Assembly: GCF_002999335.1 (NCBI RefSeq)
Contig: NW_020312770.1
Span: 62,001 to 126,000 of the forward strand
Direction: 5' to 3'
Source of the DNA: Cyclospora cayetanensis
Lineage: Eukaryota > Apicomplexa > Conoidasida > Eucoccidiorida > Eimeriidae
DNA: 64,000 bases
In this document: positions 24,395 to 37,000 of the stretch, in pieces
How positions within the stretch are numbered: the first letter of the stretch is position 1
How the letters are laid out: each line of letters opens with the position of its first letter
Made by a program: the position numbers and the translations under genes
Notes under the pieces: generated by a model
What the model saw: the letters and a program-made list of their open reading frames with translations, nothing else
The model's database searches: none
Told to the model about the DNA's origin: nothing

Positions 24395-26072
24395 ATGCGT
24401 TGGCATAGAAGTTCAGCGCAATTCTTATGGGTACTCTTCTTACTGGGTTCCCAAGGTAAGAACGGGACACCGTTACATGGGTCTTACAGAGCCTTTTCAT
24501 ATGTCCAAAGAAGTCGCACAAAAGCTAAACGCTATATGCTTTGCTAATTCCGTTCAAAACCCGTTAAATGCATGATGTTTATGGCCCGTTTTCCATAATT
24601 GCGAACACTTTAGCGCACCACTAAGCCCGGATGGCATGTCCTATTGGGCTATTTGTAAGACATTTATCTAATGACACACTATTTTGGGGTTGTACAGCAA
24701 GCCGACTCTCCGAAGCAGCTCCAGCAAACGTATTAGGCAGAGCAGTAGGAGCAGCGCCTAGCAGAACCGAGGCGACAGCTCGTATTTCAAGCAGGCCACA
24801 AGAGGATCATGCTTTAAAGGTAAGAACTGACTCATACGTTAGCTTGAAGCAGCCGTAACTAATATTGGTGACCACCAAATGTCTCGATTTTGCAGGATGG
24901 ATGATAGTGGCTTGTGCATCCTTGTAGTAGCACTGACTAAGCATGCTGCCCACAGCAGCCATCTTCGCCTGGTATGTCCAGTACCTGTATTTCAGCTCTC
25001 TCTTGTTACGTTACTCTGGCTGTGCATGCAGCGGCAGCAGTTAGGTGGCGATATCGGGCTCTTGGCCAGTGACTCATCTACAGAGACAGGCCCGGCTCAG
25101 GGTGTCTTGGATGGGCAGCGCGACGAAACTTCCATTCGCGAATTGAATAGCATGGAGACTCCACAGCTGCAAGCCCAAGAAGAATCAGAAGCGGCTAGCA
25201 GTGAAGCGAACAAAGACAGATTGCCGACAGTGTGCAGCCAGGTGTGCAAGAATGAGTGGCGTGGGGATGGATGGTGCGACTCCGCTTGCAACTCGGAGGC
25301 CTGCGGCTTCGATGACGGAGACTGCAATGGGTGGTGCTCGGGAGACTGCAAACCTTCTTGGAACGGCGACGGCTTTTGTGACGCTGCTTGCTATGTGGCA
25401 GCGTGCGACTGGGATGGAGGAGACTGTGAAGGTTGGAGAAGCCAAGGGGTGCCTGCAGTTGAGCTCCAAGTACTACAGCAGAAGCAGAGGCAAATAAGAC
25501 AAAATCGGCTTCAGCTACCGAAATGCACGTGCGAACGGCGGTTGCTAGTGAACGGAACCTGCAATTCAGAGTGCAATAATCCTGATTGCCTCTTTGATGG
25601 CGGCGAATGCCTGGAGATGTGCAACGCAAAATGCTCCAAGTCTTGGCTGGGTGATGGAGACTGTGACCGCGATTGTGACACTCTTGAATGCGGCTACGAC
25701 AAAGGCGACTGCACCAGCAGTACCAACGTCAGACTGAATGCCTTTCGAGAGGCCAATGGTAGTGAAGGAGAAGTGTGCAACTCTACCTGCCGCTTATGGA
25801 TGGTTGGCAACAGCGTCTGTGACAGCCAGTGCAACAATACTGCTTGCAGATTTGACGGCGGGGACTGCGACAATGTCACCGCTGTAATAGAATTAGATTA
25901 TTCCGCAAAGCCAGAAGTTTATCAATTTTGCGTCAAAGAGTGGATCGGTGATGGGCATTGCGACCCCAATTGCTACAACAAGCCAAGCAACTGGGACGGC
26001 GGTGACTGCGAGGGCACGCCCCTGGAGAAGGAAAAAGAACAGAAGGGAATAGGGCCTAATTTCAATAGCTAA
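24395..26072 (+). CDS. secreted Lin-12/Notch repeat (LNR) protein
   Basis: Three exons, 24395-24455, 24698-24819 and 25032-26072, with agreeing phases give 407 residues. The first exon is a signal peptide: basic MRWHRSSAQF, then the hydrophobic core LWVLFLLG. After a low-complexity Ala/Ser/Glu region of about 115 residues come six LNR modules. Each has paired cysteines and the calcium-binding Asp/Asn pattern, for example CKNEWRGDGWCDSACN with DDGDC, CKPSWNGDGFCDAACY with DGGDC, and CSKSWLGDGDCDRDCD with DKGDC. The third and sixth modules are shortened at their first cysteine pair. There is no transmembrane helix or GPI signal after the last repeat, so the product is probably soluble in the secretory pathway, the parasitophorous space or the oocyst (inference). 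In animals LNRs shield Notch cleavage sites; no Notch-like partner domain is present here. Confidence 0.9.
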
Positions 26073-28065
26073 ATGGTGGTGCACGATAGGTTTGAAGTTG
26101 CCCACTGTTCTAAGTTTCACGTTCTATCCTTACATGAAGATCCCAAGTTTATGTAACCTCTGTGCTTAGCTGAACCTGGGGTTATTGCTGTATTCTCAAA
26201 ACATCGTCGAATGAATATTCTAACTGGCAGGATGTAGATACTCAGATGAGGGAAGACGTGCCGTGTCTCGGTGAGATGGCGCGCAGGCACGCTCTCTCGG
26301 TAAGCCGACGATACGTGTGCAGCAGTGCTGGGTTTATCAGGAGCTCGTCAAAATGCCAGCGTTCTCTGCACTGTAGATATCTATTCATGCAGTATCGGGC
26401 ATACTCTGACTATGCTTTGTTCCCTTGTGCTGTATAAGGGTGTAACCGACCTGAAGAAACCATACTAGAACGTATGGGGAGGGTTACCAGATGACAAACC
26501 CGTGGGCATGCTACATAGCGATCCTCGAGCAGCAACTAAGTGCAACTGCGACACAAGCATCTGAATGGGGGCACTTATGTACGTAGGCGGAGCCCTTCGG
26601 TAAATAAGGTCAGCGTTAATAACACTTACGTCTGCGAGCTATGAACAATCCTCTGGGGGTCTACAATGTTTTTCTTGGAGCAAAGCAACTGAAGTCGCTA
26701 AAATAGTTTGCAGAGCTGCTCACTGATCTAAAGAGCGTACTTGCCTACATGTGGAGTGCTCACAGATGTTAAATTCGATTTGACTTTGCTATGACCGTGG
26801 GTTACATGCAGTTCCAGCGGGCACAGCGCATCCCAACTTGGTCCTACTTATTGTCCTTGAAAAACAAGTCCAAAATGCAGCTGCATTGCTTCATTATTTC
26901 CTTGGTATTTGTATTTTTGAAGCAACTTGCACAGCTGTGGCTCAGATAGTACGGCGTTTTAGGTAGCGCTGGGCAAGGTACAGGCCGTTGGTTTTTGGTC
27001 GTCACCGCGTGCCCGAGCTGTCTTCCGCGGGCATTGATGTGTGTATGGTGTCTCAACAAAGCATGAGCGCTGCTGAAGTCTTTTCAGTGCTATAATGTTC
27101 GTTTGTCTATGGGAAGACCTTTTGAAGCAGATGGTATTCGGATCCCCACTAATGGACCGTCCTGCTCTTGCTACGCCGCGGTGCACAGCAGCGCTTTGAG
27201 ACACAAGCAGGTAACATAGCGTATCGCCGGTAAAAAGCCTAGAAACTTAAATAATTAAAGGTTTTATCCTAAAGTCGGCATCACAGCCGTTTAAAAACGA
27301 AGGCGAAATCCCGCGGAACGGCCGACTGGTGCAGCAGCCTGTAAGGCTCCGCCGACAAACCATCGGCCCAGGGGCCCCAGGCTGGCGGCGCCGAATTCCG
27401 TTGGCTATGAAGCGGAGACTTGCACTGCTCGGTTCACTGCTGTGAACGGGGAGACCCGCAAATTTGGGTGCTTGAAGCGATCTTGTCGACAGCCGATATC
27501 AATCTCACTACGCAAAGCTCAGTGTGATTGCACTGGGATATTTGGCAAGCAGCGCGCGAGCGACACCAGTACCTCCCACGTTGTTTGGCCTGCACGACAC
27601 ACTCTAATTAGTTTTGTATGTGATGTTTGTTTCAAAGGGGTCATACCGATAAAATCTTTGCTCACACTGCTTGCGACCGGCGCATGGACTTCTCGAAGCG
27701 GAGTCCATCTTCAGACAGGCGCGGCTCGTCTAAGCTCCTGTTCCTTAGTGTCTACGCTCAAGTGTCTTCGTATTTCCCCTAATCAGGACATGTGTACACG
27801 CATTTACCGGGGATTTTGCCTCTTACCACTTCTATGACCCTCTAATTCGGGCAGGGTTTATCGTCTGGTGCCTTCGAGCCACCAGGAAAGCCTTGGAATA
27901 ATCCCCTACACAAGAAGCTCGAGCCGCATGTGAGCTTATATGGCCGGATCGCCGTGGTCTTCCCGCCAAGACGCTGGTCTTGGAGCACCCTTGCAAATGG
28001 CGGTGCCATGTAGCAGTCTGTGCAGCACGCGCAGAAGGGGGTTCCATCCAGCACCCCTATTATCT
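26073..28065. other. 2 kb intergenic spacer
   Basis: Upstream region of the giant modular gene, which probably carries its promoter. Open frames at 26246-26437 and 27442-27837 have no motif or phase-matched partner exon. Confidence 0.45.
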
Positions 28066-31000
28066 ATGAGTCATCGACAGAAGAGCGTACAGCCATTGTC
28101 GTGGGCACGTCATGCAAACGGCTCATGGAAACACACTTTTTACGACCATTTGGCGGCGTTTGCTCTCCTAGTCGCAGTGAGTGTGGCGCTAGCAGTACCT
28201 ACCACAGCGAAAGTTGAAAATGGTGAGCGAAGCGGCTGTTACATGCACAGCTGGCCAGGCAAACGCATACCCATATCCACCATGCAGCGACAGGTTTGCG
28301 ACTGCTGCCATATAAAGGCATATAAACCATCAGCATTGGCTGTGCGCATGCTAGTTTGCTCCTTGCTCAGTGATCGTGTCTTCAGAACTTCCTATAGAGC
28401 ACGTCGTTCCAAGAGCTTTCGAGGGACATGTACGGACCCCCTATCAACCGCACAAATAATGCGTTGATTAAGGATAGAGAATCTTCAAAGGTTACGATAG
28501 GGAATGTTTAAAGAGACACCCATGCAGTTTTTGAAGATCCCGCTTATGCTCTCTTGCCGTTGTCCGTTACAGGACGTTTCGTCAAGACCTCCTGCATGGA
28601 AGCTCAATTCCCTCTATACACATGAGGTTGTTCTAGGAGAAGCGCAATTGATTCCACTCAGCGAAGTCCCCTCTACGAGCCTTGCACAGCTACGGGTACG
28701 CACACCCCTATCACTGCTGAGCACGGGAGAGTCTACTGTGGCTTCGGAGGGCTCTCAGAAGCAGCCTGGGACACCCATCGAAGCCTCACAGAGATCAGTA
28801 GCAAAGGCGTATGGGGAAACGACGCAACAGTTGCCCTTGAGCAAGTCTCAAGGGGAAATCAGTCAGGGAGAAACAGCATCAGCTAGCGGCATGCTACAGG
28901 AAGCCAGCACACCAACATCAGATACGGTTGATCCACCTGCTGGATCTCTCGGGGCAGAGTCAAGCCAGTCAGATTCTGAATCACTGAAATCATCGACTGC
29001 GTCAAACGCGTCTCAGCAGTCAAGGCAGGTACGCGCAAGGACACATAATACACATAAGTTTGAAGCAACTCTTGCCACCTTAACAGACTGAACAACAGAG
29101 TCCTCTCAACCACTTTTTCACAAACCTACCCTAAGTTGTAATCTAAAGGAAGTGCAATCAGGCTGACGCACAGTGTAGTGAAGGACAGCTGTGGATGCGC
29201 CCTTCTTCCCAGGGGTATGGCTACTCGCAAGGTACTAGCGTTTTGAGCGGTGTAACTCTAACGGTCAATTCCATCATGGTGCAAGGAGGGGAAGTGACTC
29301 AAGTTGCAGCCTACAAAAATGGGGCCGCGGTCGGTGTCTTCAACCTTACAGCAACTACGCCAGCAAAGAAACGGCTTCTTACCGACATATCCGCTATAGC
29401 TGAAAATCCAGAGGCGATGTTTGACCTGACTTGGACTGCCATTTCTCCTACTTCAGGCGTACTGACGCTTAGGCTAGAAGCGAGCTACAAAGCGGCAGCC
29501 AGCAAACCAACCGTGAGAAATCCAAGAGTATCGTAGGGCTTCACAGCAAAGCGCGGTTATCCAGTAAGCTGAAAACTCTGTCCATGACTCCATAGCGTCT
29601 TTGCTAGGTGTCTTGTGCTTCCACAGATATCTTTCAACTTTAATTTCAAGCACGTCGTGGGGAGGCGCAGCGTCAGTGACAAAGTAACGGCCAGTATTCC
29701 TAAAGAAATGCTGCTGGACTTTTCCAATATCTCGCACTTCAAAGCGTGGCTGGCTGCCAACTCTCACCCACCGGTCTTGAAGAGCGGAGACGGTTTTCAG
29801 ATACTAACGATGAAGCTGATACAGCAATCCAAGAAGCGGAATGAGGTGGCAGGAGAAGCGCAAGCTCTTCGGTGGCTCCAGCAGATTGCTACGAGGAGCG
29901 AACCTGTGCTCTCCGTTGCAGGCGACCTGGAAAGAAACGTAAGGCAGTACTCTTTTCCGGCAAGAGGCAATGCATGCGAAATAAGCTAAAGCAACTACAT
30001 GAATAAACCGTATGCATGTGGTTGTATTGAGCTGGCGCCATCTTTTGTATTTTGTTAAACCTTTATCAGGCTGTTATTGAGATCCCTTATTTCGATGATC
30101 TGACGTGGCCCGGGCTACTGAAGCTGGGAACTCTTGTCAGAGATTCTTCAAAAGGCCACGTCCCAGTTGACTCTGTCACCAGCACGATACCAGGGATAAA
30201 GACGGCAAAGTTCAATGTGCCGCCAAGCTGGTTCAGCTTGACGCCAGAGCAGCAATTTAATGAGTGGACTAGCGGGAGGCTACTGGGGAAAACGGGTGTG
30301 TCACCCAGCCAGTTGAACGTAACTGGTCTTTTCGGACCGCAGTACACCGCTAAAAGTCCACCAATTTTGTTTTTTGATTATGAAGGACAACCTTTAGGCT
30401 CCAACAAGCAGCGCGACAGTGTTTCTCTTTTTGGAACCCGCACGATGCCTGCCGACCACGTACCAGATTATCTGGCAGGACAGCTGTCGCCTGCTGTAAG
30501 CATAATACTACATGGATTGACCTGCGATGGGCTAAATGTGTGTACGATACTCCCTAACAATGCTGGTACAGATCAAGTGGCATGCATACTCATGCCCACT
30601 GTGTTTGTCTCCTTACTATCTCAGATCACTGCCACCCTAGTATTCCCCGGAGGGACTTCCGCCACTCACAATATTAGTCCTGTTCGGCCTTGGCACAAGA
30701 TCGAGAAAGGATATGCTGGTCTGCGAGCCACATTGGCTCCAAATGACCCTGAAAAGCAAGGCGCCCTCTTGAGTGTGACAATAAACGGGAAGACCTATCC
30801 ATTACCTGGAGATTTTGTTGAAAAATATCCAACGCTACTTCACCTTCTGGCGCACTTGGCTACAGAAGACCCCTCATTCGTGCTGGATAGTGTCAAGCTC
30901 AATTTCGGGGCAAGCAATCCACGATCAGTAAAGTCTATTTTTGTGTTGGAAACTCCAGAAGGGGTACCCCCATGGTGCATTTTTGAATATCAGGTCCCAA

Positions 31001-34000
31001 TCACCAGGAGGAATACAGTTGTGATAAAATCGCTGTTAAAGAAAGCTCGTCGCGCAGCCGAATCACCCGAAGGGTGCAACATTACGAACGCAGCAGGTTT
31101 GCGATTTGAAACAATCACAGCCGCTGCCACAGTAGAGCAGATGAAACCGGAATTCAAGACAAGCAACAAGCAGCAACTTAATTTCAAAGGATCATCAGCA
31201 GAGTGCACACGCCTCGGAGCAATATTCACAGCTGCCCATAAACGGGGAGAATCTGTTGCTCTTTTCTTCAGCGCAACAGTAGGCCTTCCTAACCCAGCAA
31301 GACCCTGCAAAACCTGCATATCGCTATACTGAAGTTATCCGCTATTATTCTGTGTACTGATGTCTGTGTGTGTTTTACAGCATTTGCTGAAGACAACAAT
31401 CGAAATTCCTAGAGATGGCACAGGAAGGAAGCCTTCCATGCGACGAGCATCTCACAGAGTGCATTTCAGTACACCTGTTCAAAATGCCATTGACGATTTC
31501 AGCAAGCTGTTTGCAAAATTCAAAGTGAAGAACTTGGAATTTCCTTATATACAATCTCCAGGTGGTGTGGAAAAGCCGGCGATGCCTTTTGGGACTCTTC
31601 CAGAGTCTTGGTATCATCGGAATCCAAAAACAAGCAAAATTATTTGGCACTCCAAGGTGCGCAGGTATCGGGTTGGGCGATGATTCTTTAGTGTACTTCG
31701 GCAGCCACTGTGTATTTTTGAGCTGGTGCGCGGCACACCAAATTGGGGCTGCACATGTAACTGTTCTGCTTCAGTTTCCTATTCTTCGCGAAGATGACAC
31801 GTTCACTGATGGTCAAGGGCTACATGCGACAAGGAAAGAGCTCAATATCCCGCTGCATCCTGGAGCTATGTCTCTAGCTGGCCCCTTCGGGGCTATTCAT
31901 GACTGGCTGCACCATCATATTCCAAACCTGCAACTTCCTGTGAATCTGGAGAACATGCAACCGGAGGAGCGCAATGCGCTTTTTACAAAGATCATACTCG
32001 AAGCCCATGACGGAAAAAAAATCAGGCTCTCGGATATCCTTAAGCCCCTTACTCACACGCCGAATTGGAAAAGTTTCAACCCTGATGATTACACACTGCT
32101 ATACGAAATCTTAAGAATACCAGTCAAAAATATGTTTATCGAGGTAGGAAGGCGTAAGGCTACAGATGAGTATAGTTTGTGACTGAGCTTTTCAGAATGC
32201 AACGATTTAAAATCCTGGGGGTATTTTTATGTGAATTTTTAAAATCAGGGTGGCATCGAATTCGTTATCACAACTCCGGAGGGCGGTCAAGTATCGCACA
32301 TCGTTCCGGTTCGTCCTGGAGAATCTTGGGATCAGGCAGCAAATAGCTTTTTCTTCACATATCCTCAATATGACAAAATAAAAACGAAGCTTAGATTGTT
32401 TGATGGCGAGGGAAATCCGATTGTCCTCTCCCCAGAGTCCTCTGTGTATGTGGGGGTCAAGGAAGCCATCGAACAGAAGCGCAGGGTAAGGAATCAATAG
32501 TTTGATTATCGCGTCTGTGGTCATAAGCAATGGGCCACTGAGTTTGTGTGCAAACCAGTAGGTTGGGTATTAGTGCTACCTTTCCTATGAGGGTGTTTCA
32601 AACGTATCCCGCCTACTTCCTTAAGTGCTTTCATGTGGAGGCAGACGCAGCGGTGTTGCTGTTAGATGCCACTAGGTATGTTCGTTTGTGCACCGTTTTA
32701 CCACAGGGCCTCCAAATAACGCTAGACACGCCTATGGGAAAGTTTGTAGCATGTTACCGCCAGGATCCGGAAAACAACAAGTGCCTCGTGGTCTCAATGC
32801 ATACAGTTTTCTGCGGAAAGATAAAGGGAATTTCACACCGAGCTAAAAGTTGGGAGGAGCAATGCAGCGCGGCTACTGTAAGCTACATAAAATCGCAGTT
32901 CTCCTAATTAATAACTCGAAAGCCGTAGGAGGCAGTTCTTGTTATTTGGTCCTGACGCTGCCGCTGCTGCAGATGAGAAGCACAAGCGTGCAGGAAGTCC
33001 AGCGGTTTATCAACGAATTATTACGGGGAGCTGATATCGTCAGGCCAGTTAGGCTTCGGGACCTACTGTCGATCGTTAGGAAACATATTGCCCAAATCCG
33101 GCCAGATCTCATTGCGCAGTTGAACCTACCGGATCCAGCTACCTCCCAAAGAGAAATCGCGAAGCTTAAAGCCCAGATCGATGTATTGAAAGCGAAGGCA
33201 AACAAAACTGCCGTCGACTACGATGCTATACAGGGACTCAGGCACCAGATCAAATCGATACTAGCAAGAGAAAATAAATGGGCGGTTCCATCGGTGCTTT
33301 CGTTCTCTCACATCAGGCATAAAGGAGCTGAGAAAGACTTTGACGTATCGTTACAGAGTTCTGAATTTAGGCTAGCTGATGAATTTTGGAAAGTATATCA
33401 TCATGCCACACGACAGTCTCAGAACGCTGCGATGCTTGACTTTGCAAACGTCTACAATATTACATTCCGCGTACTGGTAAGTTGCGTTCCGCAGTAGCAG
33501 AAGCTGATATCCCAAAACAATCTCAATTTCTATTTGCTATCAGATAATGTTTTCGTCTTGCGTGTCATAGGGAATGGAGGAACGCGTAGAGGAGAAAAAG
33601 CGTACCAAGCAAAAGATAAAAGCAGAAAAGCAAGCGGAGCGGCATGTGAGAGACGTTAATGTGAAGGTGAAGCTTGTGTTTGACGTTGAAAATGACGAAG
33701 CGTTTTCCGACAGCGGTATTGTCATCAGTCTTCCCTCAGATTTTGCTACTGGTCTAAATATCGGAGGAAAACGCAAAGTTGCACAACAATTGTCAAAAAT
33801 GTATGGCATTCCAAAGGCTTATTTTACGTTTGACGGATACCCACGCGTTGTAATCGACCCAGCCAAAAGCGAGCTGCCAGTTCTAAAAGTTGCACTTCAA
33901 GCACTTTGCCTACGCAATGACGGCAAAATCGGTGTACGGCCAGCCGAGCTGGCACAGGTGCTAATCGAAAAAGGAGGCTATGGAAACAAAGATTACATCT

Positions 34001-37000
34001 TATTGCATGCGGCCGCCGGGGAAAAGCTGAGAGTGTCGGTAGAAAACGCTCGTCAAATCGCTCCAGAAAAGGCGCGAATGTTCATGTTCGCGGTGAGCAT
34101 TCATTTAAGTCGGCTTGCCTCTTCCACATTGATAGTGAGACTTCCCAAAATGACTGTTTAGCACTGATCTTACGTGAACGCTGATAGTGGGTGTGCTTAT
34201 TTTCAGTGGAAGCGTAAACTGTCAGATATTACATCGGCCGCAGAGGGAAAAGCAAAAGAAAAGGCAAAAGCTGCCGCGGGAGAGGTAGGCCAAGCTCAAG
34301 TCGTGCAAGCAGAGGTCTGGCTGATAACAGCCCAAGCACATGACAGCTAGCGTTGTGCATTCCGTTTGAAAATGCACAAGGTCTTCTATAATTGGAGTAA
34401 CTGCTGCCTGTTGCTTTTGGTGTTTTGCAGAAAACTCTCTTTTTTTCTGTCAATGTAAGTCTGTAGACTGCTCACTATTTAACAGAATGCCGGCGGCCAA
34501 GCCAATGCGAAGGATATAAAATGACAGTTGCGTAATCTAGCTCATTTGACCCTTGTGCGAAATTCACAGGTTGCCGAACCTGCCAAGTGGATGGAGATTC
34601 TCGGACCTTGGCTATCGCGAATGCGAGGTTTTGGAACTCTAGCAGACACAAAAATCCAGCTCATTGTTCACAACGATAAGGCAGCTACAAAGAGCGATAG
34701 AATAAGTAAATGCCGTATTTCAACCTTTGAGGAGCTTCTGGAGTACATTAATGACATGCAGCAGCTGCTGAAAGTGTGCCCAGGGCTTTTGATGGCTGTT
34801 ACTAGCGGACAGCCATTTTCTTTCGATCTCGGAATCCGAAGTCCACCACCCTCAGTAAGACAGCGCTATAAAATATAACCAAGGTTGACCCTGATAATTT
34901 TTGTCGTTGGAGGCATTGAGATTTATATTGTTAACATTCATTCGTGGTATGATGTACAACAGGGCTTTCGACTGTGGAACCGTGCTCATGGAGACCCTGG
35001 GAAGAACCAAAGATATCTGGAACGCCTTACAGTTGCGCTGTCAAAAGTACCATCTGACTCCAAGATACAGTGGAAGTTTTCCAAGCACGGTGGAGGCATG
35101 ACGTCTGATCAGATTGAAAAGATCAAAGTTCTTCTGCAAGGCAACAAGCCTAGGGATGCTGCACTAGTTAGAGAGATTTTAGCGATTTTGGGAGTTCCTG
35201 CAGACGACATCGAAAGGCTAACTGGAAGGTTGAATATCTTGATAACGCACGAGGTGGGAGTGGCGACCCGCTTGTATGCCCGCAGTTCTGGCGAAATTCA
35301 GCCTGAAATGCGCTTCCTGTAATCCATTAGAAAACGAAGCATGTCATGTTTTTGCTCTCGTGTCAAATTGTCCTGTATTGTGTAGTCTTTTGTTGTGCTC
35401 CTGTTCTGCAGCCCACTGACCAAGACAAGGTGCTGCTGGTAAGGTCCATAACCCGTATGAAAGCTTGTGTATGCATTCGTTGGTTCTGCCAATTTTTGTC
35501 ATGTTCGGCTGGTGAATCCTGTGTGCGTGGCGTATGCAGCGTGAAGGCATGGTTACGGTGAGGCTGCCTCCCTATTCTTGTAGATCGAGCCTAACGCGCT
35601 CTAGTTTGACTCTAATAAAGTAACCCGCAACAGCATTATGCTTTCATTTGTACCTCCTGTGCTTTCTAATTCAGCTTGACATTGCAAGGGCGGACGGCCC
35701 ACGAATCATAAGAAATATCTCAGCTCATGCTGACCCCAAAACACCATTGCAAATCGGTCTTCTAGATGGCGATTTTTCGCTGTCCTACAGCTTCTATAGC
35801 CCTACAAAGCAAATTAGCGGCCAACCCTGCGGCATCCGCTCTGCACAAGACTTCCAAAACCTGACGTGGGAAACGGCGGTTGGATGGTGTAATTTAACCT
35901 TCGACGAACTGAAGAGCCACTCACCTGCATTTGCTTGGATAGAAGGCGTTCAAATGGCTATGTATCCACCATCCCAACCTGTGAGAATCGGAAGAGCATC
36001 TACCACCTACCCTTAATTGTTTCCCCTTCGGCGTTCCCATAATAATACGTGGATTTTATCTGTTTGGAGGAGCTGCGTTGCCTTTTCTCTGACCATAGGG
36101 TATACCGGTTGTTTCCTTTCAAAACGACACACCGATGGCTTTTACGTACAGACGACCAGCCTCTCCGGTTTCAGGTATCATGCCACAAGACATCTATTTC
36201 AACCTTGTTCAACAGCCGGGAGCTAATGCCCCTGGTGCGACATTTACCCAAAAAATCCCAGAGCCAAGTGGAGGGCTCGGGACTGATATCACTTACTTCG
36301 GCCAGAATCCACAACGATGGAGAGCAAGAATGGATCCCGGAACCGTCACGATGCCTCGCGGCACCTTTGGGGAGTTCAACATTTACCCAGACCCTGAACA
36401 ACAGGAGGCTGGCAAAGCTTTTGTAAATCCTATCATCCGTACAATCGAGATTCCAGGGTTTTCCCATGTACCTGAATTAAAAGAAAATTTAAACATTGTC
36501 TTCAAACCCAAAACGTCTGTTCCTATGGGGGGTGAGCTTGTATACATTCAAGCTCCAGCAAGTACTGGACGGTATTATTTCTGCCCTGATCTTACAATTC
36601 AACAGTTTATGAGCTTGAAAAGCAAAGAGGAGGTCTCAAGGCTCTGCAGTAACATTCCTGTTGAGCTTTTGGAGGCAGATTTTCTGGTGTCCACGTTTGC
36701 CCCTGTACGTTCCCTATCTACACTACACATATCGTGTTGCTGCTGGTCAAGGTTCAGGTAAATATAGTCTAGCACAGTGCGTGGGTTTTACTAAGGAAGG
36801 AATGCGAGCTATTCAAAAGGAGAATGTCTCTGTTCGAACCTAGGCACTGCTCTTGAGCCCCTCTATTGAAGCTGTTCTCATGTACTGCGGAATGTTCGGG
36901 TGCAGGGTTCAAATCCTAACTACTCCCTTCCTCGTCCAGCAGTACCGGTAAGAGGCGAAGGCGGCCTCTAATCACCGCTGTACACATTGAAGTTAGCCAT

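Noticed and set aside
36895..36925. GGTTCAAATCC, similar to a tRNA B box
   Set aside because: Flanking bases do not form a T stem or acceptor stem, and the stretch fits a phase-0 linker exon with good splice sites.
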